Of a stretch of DNA of 64,000 bases, positions 1 to 11,208 are shown piece by piece. This DNA comes from Limnanthes douglasii subsp. nivea (lineage: Eukaryota; Streptophyta; Magnoliopsida; Brassicales; Limnanthaceae). Made by a program: the position numbers and the translations under genes. Location: positions 116,630,771 to 116,694,770 of the forward strand of contig JAUPFV010000001.1 of NCBI GenBank assembly GCA_036936605.1, in the 5' to 3' direction. Under the pieces are notes generated by a model, which had not been told where the DNA came from, ran no database searches, and saw only the letters and a list, made by a program, of their open reading frames with translations. Numbering within the stretch: position 1 is the stretch's first letter; every line of letters begins with the position of its first letter.

Positions 1-182
1 TTTAAACACAACACTCAAAACGTTTTTCAAAACAAATCATGTTAATATCTCCAATCCAATCATGTTGTATCTCAAACAACTCACGTGGTGTATATACCAG
101 AAAATTCACGTCTTTCCTTTCAAACAATTCCCATAGGGTTGTTTTCAAACAAACCGCGTTGTCTACGACCACACAACACTCA

Positions 183-391
183 GGTAGTATTACAAGGAAC
201 TCTTAGGTATGTTTTGCCACTAGTAAAAACAACTCTCAGCATAACCTGAGAGATGTTTGATGACCTAAAACCTGAGAGTTGTTTGATGACCTATAACCTG
301 GTTCAGAGTTGTTTGTAACTATATCTCAGGCAGTATTACAAACAACTCTCAAGTATATTTTGCCACTAGAACAAATAACTCTCAGGTATCT
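183..391. repeat. Array of the ACAACTCTCAGG / CCTGAGAGTTGT repeat, left block
   Basis: At least six copies of the core ACAACTCTCAGG or its reverse complement CCTGAGAGTTGT occur here at about 30-bp spacing, in both orientations. The same core recurs in later blocks up to position 7400. It may be subterminal repeat DNA of the MULE. Confidence 0.8.
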
Positions 392-757
392 TCTGAAACC
401 GAATGCTGACCGACAATAGCCACAACAACAACAAAATCAAGTAGAACAACAACAACAACAACAACCAGCCTTGGCAAATAGTGAAAGGCTATCACAGACC
501 AAAGATTCACAACATGTAGCGGGGGAAGATTCAGAGTCTGCCCATCCCTGTAAGAAGTCAGAACTACTCAGCCAAGAAGAAGCACCGGTAGAATCCAACA
601 GCAAGACAGAGACATAAGTGAAGTCCAAAAAATGGCCAACGCAAAGTCAGATCCACTGAAGCAGAAGTTGTGGTACCAGTACTGAATCAATCGGAAAACA
701 TAGAAGACCAAGTTCTAGAGTCTTCTGATACGCACGATAACACAATATGTTTACAAA

Positions 758-964
758 ATGTATTTTTTTGATGGTTATTATTCGCAAGTTTCACAGTCAG
801 TATTAGATGAAATTGATGATCTTGAAATCGATGATATAATACAATCAATTTTGGAGAATATTTCAGAAGATGCAATAAATAAATTTTGTCAACAAGCTCT
901 TGAGATTATCCCGGAGCAGTCAACATCATTGGTCGTCGCAGATGTTGTAGTGAGTGGATTTTGA
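758..964 (+). pseudogene. Small acidic reading frame, unrecognised, possible upstream exon of the Ulp1-like gene
   Basis: A 68-codon ATG-initiated frame rich in Asp, Glu and Ile (for example EIDDLEIDDIIQSILE) ends in TGA. I do not recognise it. It lies upstream of and on the same strand as the Ulp1-like exon, so it could be a remnant of that gene's N-terminal region, which is typically long and poorly conserved. It could equally be chance. Confidence 0.3.
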
Positions 965-1379
965 ATAATAATACATCGAAAGTGTGTATTTTTTATTTTA
1001 ATTAAAAAACATAGTACATTTTTCTATTCAAATTAAGGGAAGAGGTAAGTTTTTTAGAAGATCCACAACCACCTACACCCGTAACTTTCACTGATTGGCC
1101 AATCGCTACACCTATAATTGAACTGATCGATGTTGGTTAATACCACAAAATACAAATAATTCAAGTCATTGAAGAGCAGGACAATCCTGATACCTGGTAT
1201 TTACCATCGTCCCAGTTTTCCTATAGGCATCACGTGCCCGTAAATGATTTATTGGCGCTACCTTTCGAAACGGACCTTGACTACAAGGTATCCACTTAGC
1301 AAACAATTCCCAGATATGTTTCAAACAACTCTCAGGTATTGTATCTAATAAACAAAACTTGTTTCCCGCTATCATTTCG

Positions 1380-2637
1380 TAGATTGTTGACGCTTGGATT
1401 CTAAAGATGCTTAAAGTAATAAAGTGGAAGGTTCCATGCAAACTTTCCCTGAAGCCGAATTTGGCGCCATGCAAATTTCTGGCATGGCTACGGTAAGTTT
1501 AGCTATATACTACCAACACCTAGCACATCCTGATTGTAATATTCTTTTACTTGAATGCAATACCAAATGGCAAACGGAGAGGCTATCACAAATGTAGTTG
1601 ACGATGTATTTGAAAAAATGCCTCAAGACATGAACATTGTGCTAATTCGAGTATGCAGCACTAAGAAGGATACAATAAACCATTGGAAATTACTCATTAT
1701 TGACATAGCCGCCAGGACGACAACAAACTACAACCCACTCCGACCTCGTCCCCATGTAGTGGACGACACAACAAAGACACTTGGTCCGCTGGTAAGGTTA
1801 CCAACTGTTACCATACTCCTGAGAGTTGTTTTGAACCTCTGTAAAGTATGAGAATTGTATGAAACTGTATTCCCTGAGAGTTGTTGGCAACTCCGTTCCT
1901 TAAGTGTTGTTTGTAATTTTTAAGCTGAGAAATCTATTCCCTGAGAGTTGTGGACAACTGATTTTCCTGATTGTTGTTTACAACAACTCTCAGGAAAATT
2001 ATATTTCTAAAGAGGTATTGGAATTTAGTTCCCTGAGTTTTGTTTGCAACTTTACAAGTTGGGAAATCTATTCCCTAAGATTTGTTGACAACTTAGTTCC
2101 CCGAGTGTTGTTTTCAACAACTCTTAGGGAAAGATATTCCCTGAAAGTTATGGAAACTTGGAAACAACACCAAAAACAACAAACACTCAAAGAGAAAGCT
2201 GGACAATTCCCTGAGTGTTGTTTGTAACTTTACAAAGTTGGGAGTTGTATATAATTATATTCCCTGAGAGTTGTATGAAACTCTATATTACCAGAGAGTT
2301 GTCAACAACTCTACAAGTTGGTGGTTGTTGGCAAATCTGTTTCCTGAGAGTTTATTTGTACCTAATGTCTGATACAAACTATTATAAATAGATCAAATAT
2401 TGTTTGGAGAGAAAATACCTACCAGAGGCAAAGAATGGGTACAAAGTAAAAAATGTGAGAAATATTCCACAACAATAATGAGGCACCCTAGACTGTGGAA
2501 TTTTCATTTGTCAATACGCTAGAGATATTATCAAAAAAGGATACGTGCAAAAGACTTACCGAGAAGATATGGTAAGAGAGGTCAGAGCTGAAATGTTTTA
2601 TTATTTCCTGAACGATGAAAACACTAACCGACACTAG
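1380..2637 (+). pseudogene. Ulp1-type (C48) cysteine peptidase pseudogene
   Basis: Two homologous segments are visible. The first (1555-1791) contains NHWKLLIIDIAARTTTNYNPL, the histidine-containing part of the Ulp1 fold. The second (2428-2637) contains DCGIFICQYARDI, the catalytic-cysteine motif, and runs on to a TAG at 2635. A donor at 1792 (GTAAGG) and an acceptor at 2427 would join them in phase 0 and remove the repeat array between. Two in-frame stops (TAA, TGA at 2476-2481) directly before the cysteine motif kill the frame. The position where Ulp1 proteases usually carry the catalytic Asp (YDS) reads YNP. Known members cleave SUMO or related modifiers; in MULEs their role is unresolved. 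Confidence 0.72.
1792..2427 (+). repeat. Repeat-filled putative intron of the Ulp1-like gene
   Basis: About fifteen copies of the CCTGAGAGTTGT unit, often followed by GCAACT or ACAACT, fill this interval between the two conserved Ulp1 segments. GTAAGG at 1792 and AG at 2426-2427 are plausible splice sites that keep the frame. Intron status is inferred from the protein alignment, not shown by transcript data. Confidence 0.6.
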
Positions 2638-2817
2638 TAGTCATCTTTTTTATATGGAAAACTGTGGAGGGAGCTAAGTTTTTGGTGTACATATATTGCT
2701 TGTAATTTTTTGGTGTATATATATAGTTTTTTTGTTTCAGAAATATGCAATGTATGACATTTTCGAACTCACTTGAAAGAACTGTGTGAAATTTACTTTG
2801 GAACACTAAGTGATGAT

Positions 2818-3440
2818 AAAACAATTCGCAACGTATATAAAAAATTTACTAGTAAACAATTATCACCATCCAACTTGACAAAACAATTCGCAATGTATAC
2901 AAAAAAGCTACTAAATATTAAACAATTCGCATCATTTCCTGCTATTTAATAAACAATTCGCAAATGTACATGAAGAATATGAACAGTCTGAGGTGTCTGC
3001 CTTGGTAACCGATAATTGCATTGAGCACACAAAAAACGATCTAATCAAACATAACCATTAATTGCTGATTAGACAGAGAGGAGGAATAAGAGCTTAATGG
3101 AGATGTTGATGATGAGGGTGAAGAGGAAGAAGAAGAAGAAGAATCCTCTAGTGATGACTGATCGTTACTACTTATGTTTTTTATTTTATTTTTGCATGCA
3201 AACTGACAAACACTAAAGATGGTAGTATTTTTTGGAAGTTTTTAGTGCATGAAGCCTGCTATGGCTATGTAATCTCCGTTTTTGTATAAACTTTGAATCA
3301 GTGTAAAAAGTTTATGAAGCATTGATATTTCACAAACAACTCTCAGGTCACATTAACAAAGAAATCTCTTAGTCTATTTTCAAACAACTATCAGGGAGGT
3401 AATATACAAACGATTCGCATTATATCAGGGCATGCAAACA
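2818..3440. repeat. Dispersed AAACAATTCGCA motif
   Basis: The 12-base motif AAACAATTCGCA or close variants occurs near 2819, 2881, 2928, 2950, 3407 and 3430, and again near 7462. It is distinct from the CTGAGAGTTG unit but shares the same element. No function is evident. Confidence 0.6.
3090..3161 (+). pseudogene. Acidic C-terminal tail of an unidentified reading frame
   Basis: An open stretch ending in TGA encodes ELNGDVDDEG followed by a run of eight Glu and SSSDD. Such acidic tails end many plant nuclear or transposon proteins. It could be a C-terminal exon fragment of the plus-strand gene in this MULE, or low-complexity DNA read by chance. Confidence 0.25.
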
Positions 3441-3720
3441 ATTCGAATCAACGTATTACACATGTATGTGCACACAACTCGGAACCTATCGTGCTATTTT
3501 TTTGCAGATATACTGACTGGTGGTTGTTTTCTAATAACTCGTAGCTTCACATGCGAGTTGTTTGTGGCTATAAAGTGTGTGAATTGTTTCAAACTACATT
3601 CCCTGAGAGTTGTTGGCAGATATATAGCCTGAGATTTATCAATAACTTCAGGTTCTTGTGACAATATAACCTATGTGTTCTTTGCAATTATATCCTAAGA
3701 TTTGTTTCTACCTGTAAGGT
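3330..3720. repeat. Repeat block between the converging MULE genes
   Basis: Scattered ACAACTCTCAGG and CCTGAGAGTTGT units lie between the end of the plus-strand Ulp1-like gene and the end of the minus-strand transposase gene. They are more degenerate here than in the intron arrays. Confidence 0.55.
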
Positions 3721-3845
3721 TGTTGTGTTGTAATATTGTAATAAAAAAAATTCACAATGTGTATGATAAACAACTCTCAAATTGTTTAGTTTATTGTCCA
3801 CAACATACACGCTATTACAGAATAATGTACCAAACAAATAGATAT

Positions 3846-6527
3846 TTAAACTGGAACCTCACAGGTCCTCCTATTATGACATGATTTTGAACAACGGCCA
3901 CACCTCAGCTGTGTGGTTGTAACTTCTTCTCTAGATGGGATTTGCTTTTTCTTAGGTCTTCCGAGCCATCTTTTCATGTTGGGAGGAAGCAATTCAACCT
4001 CTGACGGATTGCTAGAGTTTGATTCTTCGCCGAAATCGGTTATTGCCGGTACAGTGAAATAGTAACTTGACCTGTAATTCTTAACTATGAAGAACAGATC
4101 TATTATAGTTAGAGGATCTTGGTTGGTAGACTGAATTTCTGTTAAAGTGTGAGGACATGGAAAACACTCTTGTTTCTATGCTCTGCAAGAGCGTTTAAAA
4201 TCCAAAAAATATACAACTGTTACAGGGCTTGAAAAGACTTCAAATAAGGCTGCAAAAGACTTACGTACTACCCAAGTTCGCCATTTCTCTATATTCTGCT
4301 TTAGCTTCTTTTCATACTCAAGGCATAAATTAGTACCCAGCTTAACCTATCTTGGTATCACCGTGAAAGTTGAGTCATAAGAAAGACTCTAATCTAGTTA
4401 ATCAACTCAACAATGGGTAGGCCGCATAATGTTTTGACCTGATTGTTAAAAGATTCGGCCGCAGTAGAAGCCATAACCCCATATCGATTCCCTTTAACGC
4501 ATACCTGAGCATACTTATTCAAAGGTAAATTTTCAAGATTTTTTTAATTATTTCACCACCCTCGCATAGAAAATCTGTTAGTAAATCATTAAAACGATCT
4601 TGGGTGGGAGCATAAGCACATCGATAGAAGAAATTAAGCATCATAGACTTGTAGTCTATGTTAGTATGTTCCAAAACTTTTCAAATTCTGAACAAGATGG
4701 AAATAACAGTACGCATGAGAATAGTTTGGATACAAGACAGAAACAACATTAATTATACTGGAATGACGATCATAAATAAATGTGATTTGGCACTAAAAGA
4801 TATGAGGTTTCAAACAGCCCAAAAACCACAGCCAATTGTTTGAATCTTCAATGCTCACAATATTGATTGCAATGGGGAATAGTCCTGCAATACATGACAA
4901 ACGTACTCATAAGTTACACTAAAGTATGGTCTTAATTATAGTATAAATCGCATCCTATTATTCATGAGAGTTGTTTGAAATTATGTTTCCCGAGAGTTGT
5001 GTACAACTCTATACTGGTAGTTGTTTGAAACTCTTACTAGGGAGTTATTTGCAACTCTTACCTGTGAGTTGTTTGTAACTCTATCCATGGGAGTTTTTTG
5101 CAATTATTTCTTGAGAGTAGTTTGGAACTCAAACCTTGAGAGTTGTTTGCAACTCTTCTCTGGGTATTACCTGGGAGTTGTTTGGAAATCCTCCATGAGA
5201 GTTGTTTTGAATAAAATTCATGAGAGTTGTTTGCAACTCTTCCTTAGGTATTATCTGAGAGTTGTTTGTAACCCTATACTGGGAGTTGTTTTTAATTATT
5301 CATTGGAGTTGTTTGAAACTCTATCCCTGAACATTTTTTGCACTTATATCTGAGAGTTGTTTGGAACTTTATACTAAGATTTGTTTGCAAACCTAATAAT
5401 CAATCAAATTATAATACAAGTATGAAGCTAACCGTTGTTGCCGTCCTTTCCCACGGAAGAAAGCAATACACCCTTATAATTCTCGTGCAAGTGAGTTCCA
5501 TTGACATACAACATTGGACGGCATGAATGGAAACCTTGAAGACATGAACCGAATGCTATAAAACAACGATTGAAGACGTTTCCAGCTGATAATTCCAAAT
5601 GGCAATCGGTAGTAATATCTGGACTCTTCTACCGTTTGAAGTACCCCTTTATAAAACCAAAAGAACTTGAAATATCTCCGAAAACTCCCCTTATTGCCTT
5701 CTCCAAAGCATTCTATGACAAACGATATGAGATGTCTAGACCGTAATCTTGTTTGACAGAAGTTTGTATGGTTTTGGCTGTCAACAAATGACATGCGCGA
5801 ATAAAATCATGAATTTCCTCAGCAATCAAATCTGATGTCAAATGCGTATGTCTCTTATGTTTTTGGGAGAAAACGGTACTGCAAGTATGTTGCGCAATAT
5901 ACCTCTTAGTCGTCATTAATCCGGTGCCAACATCAATTGATGCGTAAAGTATCCATTTGCATCCGATTGTGAATTTATTTTCACAATAAGCAGTGATCTT
6001 TTCTGTTGTATTGTGCATGTATTTGAAAGAATTACCATGCTCTAAAGCATATCAACACAAAGATAACCTTAGAGCCGCAACACCTTCTTCAAAATCTTGA
6101 CCAACTCATGGAATAACATCAACCCAACCAGTAGTAGCAAGTTGTTTTGTTCTCTGATTAGAATTACCTAAAACATTACTACTCTCATCGGTGGTTAGTT
6201 GATTATGAGAGGGTTCTCCCAAACTTATGCTAGGATGTTTACGCTTTTGACCAGAACCCTTAGAACCAAAACCCTTATCACCAGAACCCTTATCAAGGAC
6301 TTGTTGTTCTATGAGAAAACTAACCCTTTTCAAATACTCTAAAACAAGATATAATTCAAACCAACAAAATATTTCTCATTATTAAAGATAAAATTTGTGT
6401 GATCTCCACAGGAGTAGGTAATTAGGTAGTTACTCTGACCAGCTCCTCCCATGTTCTCTCCACGTACTCTTGTATACTTTGAAAGTTTCAAACTCCGTGA
6501 AAGGCACAATTGCAGTTTGGTGACCAT
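3846..6527 (-). pseudogene. MURA-type transposase pseudogene of the MULE
   Basis: Read on the minus strand, segments appear in family order. 6527-6110 is the N-terminal leader. 6105-5760 is the MuDR N-terminal domain (DFEEGVAALRLSL, then CKWILYAS and HTCSTVF). 5560-5433 holds the first DDE block LYVNGTHLHENYKGVLLSS, with Asn where the catalytic Asp of the usual DGTHL is expected. 4884-4560 has LFPIAINIVSIEDSNNWLWF, then APTQDRFNDL. 4520-4400 has AESFNN and LPIVELI. 4190-4060 is the SWIM-type segment FPCPHTLTEI. 4000-3846 is the C-terminal LPPNMKRWLGRPKKK and zinc knuckle CGRCSKSCHNRRTC (CX2CX4HX4C), then TAA. Several frameshifts and stops separate these, so it is inactive. Confidence 0.88.
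4885..5432 (-). repeat. Repeat-filled intron of the MURA pseudogene
   Basis: The coding sequence KDGNNG stops at 5433 and resumes at 4884 as LFPIAI, exactly the contiguous MULE motif DGNNGLFPIA. GT at 5432-5431 and TTGCAG ending at 4885 are proper splice borders and the junction is in phase. The 548-bp interval carries about twelve copies of the CTGAGAGTTG unit at 26-32 bp spacing, the best of which is AGAGTTGTTTGCAACTCT at 5139-5156. Confidence 0.75.
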
Positions 6528-6539
6528 GTTTTAAAATAC

Positions 6540-7400
6540 AAACTCGTGAGAGTTGTTTGCAATCCCCGTTCTATTCCCTGAGAGTTGTTTCCTGCTATTT
6601 ATTGAGATTTTTTTCAAGTCTATTTCCTGAGAGTTGTTCCAACTCTATTTCCTGCGAGTTGTTCCAACTCTATTTCCTGCGAGTTGTTTCAACTCTATTT
6701 CATGAGAGTTGTTTAATCTCTATTCCCTGAGAGTTATTTGTAATCCCCATTCTATTTTTTGAAAGTTGTTCCAGCTCTACTCTAGTCCTTGAGAATTTTA
6801 TGCAAATCTATTTGTTAAGTGTTGTCTCAACTCTATTATCTGAGAACTTAAAGAAAATTTATTTACCCGAGAGTTGTAGTCTATTTTATTTTCCTCGGAG
6901 TTGGCTCAACTCTATTATCTGAAAATTATATGGAACTGTACTGCTTGAGAGTTGTTCCAACTCTATTTTCCTGAGGGTTGTACCAACTATATTTCCTGAT
7001 AGTTGTTTTAATTATCTTTCCTGAGAGTTGTTCCAGCTCTACTTTATTCCCTAATAATTGTATGCAAATCTATTTCTTGAGTGTTGTCTCAACTCTATTA
7101 TCTGAGAATTTAAGGAAATTTTTTTTCCTTGAGAGTTGTAGTCTACTCTATTTTCCTGAGAGTTGGTTCAACTCTATTATCTGAGAATTGTATGCAACTA
7201 TACTTCTTGCAAGTTGTTATAACTTTATTTTCCTGAGAGTTGTACCAACTATATTTCCTGATAGTTGTTTCAATTCTTTTTCCTGAGAGTTGTTTCAACT
7301 ATATTATCTGAGAATTGTATGTAACTATATTACCTGAGGGTTGTTCTAAACCTGTCTTCTGAGAATTGTAGGCTACTCTATTTCCTGAGATTTGTTTCAA
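6540..7400. repeat. Long array of the CTGAGAGTTG near-palindromic repeat upstream of MURA
   Basis: Roughly thirty degenerate units of the form TTCCTGAGAGTTGTTTCAACTCTA are repeated at about 26-30 bp. Many contain inverted arms GAGTTG and CAACTC. The block sits immediately 5' of the transposase start on the minus strand, so it may be a 5' leader, an intron or a subterminal array. Confidence 0.85.
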
Positions 7401-8179
7401 TCTTAATTAACAACTTGCATCTTCAGTTAACAAAATTTGCATATTCTACATAAACGAAACCAAACAATTCGTATCTCTGCCGCGAATATTTGGGCATCTA
7501 AAACCCCCACTCTATATATTGTTTCACGTTCAAATCAACATCGAATACACTAAAATCTAGTATATAACTAGTTAAACAACGATTAACGCTTTATATTAAC
7601 ATAATACCAAACAATCGCTAAAAACAAAAACATAGAAAATAGATCGAACTAGATTCACTAACTCACGAACCAGTGGAATAACACATACCTCAACTCAGAA
7701 AATCAAGAAATAACCTCCTAATCAATAGTTAAACACCATTTGGTAGACAAAAACAAGTAAGATGAAAAGGGTAATGATTCCAAAAACACCATGAACGTAT
7801 CATCAGCTCCTATTGCGTAGAATTCATGCGTTATATGTATTTTATATCAACATTACATAAATATACACACCTTAAACTAGCCTATCACCTGAAAAATATA
7901 GATTCTTAGTGGTTCACGATGGTTTTTGATGGGTTTTGTTGGCCGTACAGTTGGGTAGTTAGAAATCAATTCAAATTTTCAAATCTTTAAAAGCTAGAAA
8001 AGGGGAAAGAAAACAGAAAATTTCCCTTATATAGTTGGTAGAGAGTAGTCTAGGTATTAAATGTTGCGTATTAAGTGTGAGTATGTTAGTAGAGATGGGT
8101 ATTAAGTGGTAATAAAAAGTAATTTGGGTATTAGATGATAGTATAATAGTTGAGTAGGTACTTTAGATGCAATTTCCCT
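7401..8179. other. Right terminal region of the MULE, non-coding
   Basis: I find no coding similarity here. The last 150 bases contain several copies of a GGTATTAA/GGGTATTA motif and end in GCAATTTCCC. On the minus strand this reads as a plausible MULE terminus. No 9-bp target duplication can be tested because the other end is missing. Confidence 0.4.
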
Positions 8180-8244
8180 TTAATCAATATAAGTTTTTGT
8201 TTAAAATAGAAAAAAAATCAATAAAACAAACTCTTTGAATAATT

Positions 8245-8423
8245 TTTTTCCAGAGGGAACCCGCAACCGCTACTCAAAGTGCAATGAGTGTGCACAGGGT
8301 AAACCTTCAGTCTGACGCGATAGCTTGTAAACCAACGCCAGAAGGTAAACCACACAAGGTGACAAGCTCAGCCGAGAAAGCGTATGTAGAGGGACTCGAT
8401 TTTATGACCTTTGGTCACGAGCA
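8245..8423 (-). mobile_element. tRNA-derived SINE, 5'-truncated copy
   Basis: This is the reverse complement of the body of the SINE at 8756-8965, sharing the GGTTTACC, CAGACT and AGCGG(C/T)TGC blocks and the segment around CGAGTCCCTCTACATAC. It lacks the A box, so it is 5'-truncated. A perfect 10-bp direct repeat TTGAATAATT (8235-8244 and 8424-8433) flanks it as target duplication, with an oligo-T at the proximal side. Confidence 0.8.
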
Positions 8424-8755
8424 TTGAATAATTGTTTATATAATCAACACTAATAAAAAAACGTTTAGAATAATTCCTTGTTTATATAATAACACCAATA
8501 AAAAATGTTTAGAAATGATTACTAGAGTTATCAGGAACACTTTTTGGGGAAAGTAATTCGGCTAACATGTTTCGATAAAATATTCGTCAATTGATGTTTT
8601 ATCCCTTCGTCACTTCAAATGATGTATTACGCTTTCATGGGTTGACTTTTGATTATCAACCAAAACTTTGAAATTCTTGAAAATACTTAAATAATTTTGA
8701 TATTTGCTTAATAAAATATACTCTTTTTATTATGTTGCAAGTATGCAATAATAAG

Positions 8756-8965
8756 TCCCCAAAGGGGTAGCCGAGTTGGTTGAGTAAGCCATGCTTGTGA
8801 CCAAATGTCATGATTTCGAGTCCCTCTACATACACTTTATTGGCTGAGCCTGTCACCTTGTGTGGTTTACCTTCGAGCGTTGGTTTGCAGGCTATTGCGT
8901 CAGACTGATGGTTTACTGTGTGTGCATTCGTTGAGTAGCGGCTGCAGGTTTCCTCCGAAAAAAAT
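8756..8965 (+). mobile_element. tRNA-derived SINE, complete copy with RNA polymerase III boxes
   Basis: The head has an A box TAGCCGAGTTGG (8768-8779) and a B box GATTTCGAGTCC (8812-8823), close to the tRNA consensus and correctly spaced. A short A-run (8958-8964) ends the body. A perfect 15-bp target duplication GTATGCAATAATAAG lies at 8741-8755 and 8966-8980. The body resembles widespread plant SINEs of the Au type, from memory. It has no coding capacity and depends on a LINE for mobilisation. Confidence 0.85.
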
Positions 8966-9389
8966 GTATGCAATAATAAGAATTATATGCTTCCACTTAA
9001 TGATATAACGTTCAAATGACCCTATACATATGAGTGTATACACTCCAATATGACTCATTTATTGGTAAATCACTCAACTATTTGTTGTTAGCCATTAATC
9101 TCAAAGAGTCAATATTCAAGTGACCAATTTGTTTGTGACAAACCCAAGACTGACCATCCTAGTGCAGTATAGGCTCAATTAGTTTGTGTTAAAGTGATTG
9201 TGGCATGGACCATGTGAAATTTTTTCAAATCAGAAGAAATAATTTAAGAGAAAAACTTACAAGATTTTCACCATGTTCCGAGTTAACTCGCACATCATTG
9301 AAAACTCTTTACCAATCCATGATTGGTGATAATAAAATAACTCCGATTACAATAGATCCTTACAATTTCATAAACTTCTTATGACAAAC

Positions 9390-9500
9390 TCTAACGATAT
9401 AAAGATCTCAACTTGATAAACGTGTTTTTAGCCAATATCTTGGTGATAAATTTAGCGACATGGTCTTCACGTAAACATTACATACCTTAGTCATCATTTG
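9390..9500 (-). pseudogene. Copia pol 3'-end scrap
   Basis: The minus strand reads EDHVAKFITKILAKNTFIKL at about 9480-9410, matching the conserved end of Copia pol (DQLADIFTKPL type). Flanking sequence is degenerate with many stops. It is a remnant of an old Copia element; its LTR could not be delimited. Confidence 0.45.
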
Positions 9501-10558
9501 TTGATATTTTTATATAATTGTGTTTGATTTGTCACAAAAGATAAAGTTCCTCGACTTTGTTATGACACACTTGTTAAATAAAATTTGTAAAGTATTTTTA
9601 ACATTCATTCATATGACAGCTATATTTGAATCATAAAATAAAGTTCCATCCGATTTCTGCCGCCATATTCTTATTTCTTTGTATATTAACTGAGCATTTG
9701 ATCATAAAGAGAACACAAAATCGAAATATGAAATTTTAAGTATTAAAAATAAAACATTAGAAGCCGAATAAGCATTCCAACTGCCTTTTACTATAAGTGT
9801 TTTGTTTTTCTGAATATGCATTATACATATTTTTCTGTATTTTTTGAAAACTTAGAGCATTTTGTTTTTCTCAAAACATAATTAATCAAAATAATTAAAT
9901 TTGAGCTTTTTCTTATAGTTGAATTAATTGAACTCGTTTTGTGTGAATACCTAAAACGTAAAGTAATATATCGTAATATCTTAGCTTTCATCCTCTTCAT
10001 AAAAACTTTGCGTGTAAATATCATAAATACCAAAATAAATTTGAATAATATGTACATACATAAAAGTATACCACACGAGCTTTTTGATATTAATTTCAAA
10101 GAATCAATTTTTGAAAATAATAGCAAAAAAGTAACTTATTTAAGGAAGATACAAGTCTCTAAGCTTAGCCACTTCGAGTTTCAGAAAAAAAAATCGAAGA
10201 CTTGGTATGCAAGTTTGCATATCAGTTAGGAGTTGGCGTGTGGTGGTTCTGGCACAACAAAAACTCTCAAAGAGCAGTTTAAGTATAACATGAAATTGCC
10301 TTAAAACTCAATAGTAAAACTCCACCTAGATGCGCCAAACAAGATGACACATTAGTATCAAGACTCATTTAACATTTTTAAGCATATATCGTGTCTGGCG
10401 TAGCGTCTGTTATATGTGCCGCTGTTTATGGGTGCTAACAGGATATCGTGTCACTGCGCGTACGTGTCTGGCGTGTTGTAGGATATATGTGATATCCCAT
10501 GTATGAGAATCGTTTAAGTCATTGTTTATTATATTTTTTATACGAATATTTAAAATTA
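9500..10558. other. Intergenic, no recognised gene
   Basis: AT-rich sequence with no coding similarity that I recognise. A short GC-richer patch at 10390-10500 holds repeated GTGTCTGGCG and is loosely echoed at 12875-12910, perhaps as borders of an unidentified AT-rich element. Confidence 0.4.
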
Positions 10559-11159
10559 GTTTGTATGCGTTGATTAAATCGAATTTCAATAATTAAGAAA
10601 TGTATAATATAAACGAAATATTTAGGATATTTATATGATATTTTTAAAATTATATTTAGATATTATAGATAGTTTATTTAATATTCTAAAACAATTATTT
10701 TTAATATCTTCCTATTAGACATCTAATTGTATTTTGATGTTCAAACATTATATTTTAAAAATATTTTCTATATTAAAAAATAATTTGTATGAATTAACTA
10801 AATCGAATTTCAATAATTGAGATTTGTATATAGTAAACAAAATACTTGTAATATTATTTTGATATTGGTTGTAATATTATTAAGTTATTATAAATAATTT
10901 ATTTAATATTTCAAGAATGCAATTTATAAACTATTTATAATATTAAATAAACTATTTATAATATCTAACTATTAACTGTGTAACTTTACTTAAATATTTA
11001 AACACAATATTTTTTAATTATTTATACGTTTATAAAATAATATTTTGTATTCGTTAATTAATTTAGATTTCAATAATTAAGATACGTATATAGTTAAAAA
11101 AACTACTTATAATAATTATTTTGGTATTTATTATAATCATATTTATATTTCAATCGATA

Positions 11160-11160
<1 letters not shown>
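10559..11160. repeat. AT-rich tandem repeat, about 225-260 bp period, three copies
   Basis: The head sequence TTTGTATnnnTTnATTAA followed by TTTCAATAATTnAGA recurs at 10559, 10784 and 11044. Downstream parts are diverged but alignable by eye. No coding potential. Confidence 0.65.

Positions 11161-11206
<46 letters not shown>
11160..11206. repeat. (TA)n microsatellite
   Basis: More than twenty uninterrupted TA dinucleotides, within the AT-rich block. Confidence 0.95.

Positions 11207-11208
<2 letters not shown>

Larger units (their letters stand above)
1..8179. mobile_element. Mutator-like element (MULE) carrying MURA transposase and Ulp1-like peptidase genes, decayed
   Basis: A MURA-type transposase pseudogene on the minus strand and an Ulp1/C48 peptidase pseudogene on the plus strand lie tail to tail inside this block. 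The proposed right end at about 8179 is the sequence that reads GGGAAATTGCATCTAAAGTA on the minus strand, which resembles the G-rich start of many MULE termini; this is inference. The left end lies outside the window, so no target duplication can be tested. MULEs carrying Ulp1-like genes (the Kaonashi type of Arabidopsis and CUMULE of melon) are an established class. Both genes have stops and frameshifts, so this copy is not autonomous. The unusual part is the short near-palindromic repeat filling introns and flanks. Confidence 0.75.

Noticed and set aside
437..628. Reading frames in the CAA/AAC-rich region near 420-630
   Set aside because: They come from a trinucleotide-rich stretch (ACAACAACA...) and have no recognisable domain.
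8763..8830. Possible tRNA gene (A box and B box present)
   Set aside because: No anticodon stem or acceptor pairing fits; the target duplication and A-rich tail show it is a SINE head.
8656..8973. 105-codon minus-strand frame
   Set aside because: Most of it is the reverse strand of the complete SINE, which is non-coding.
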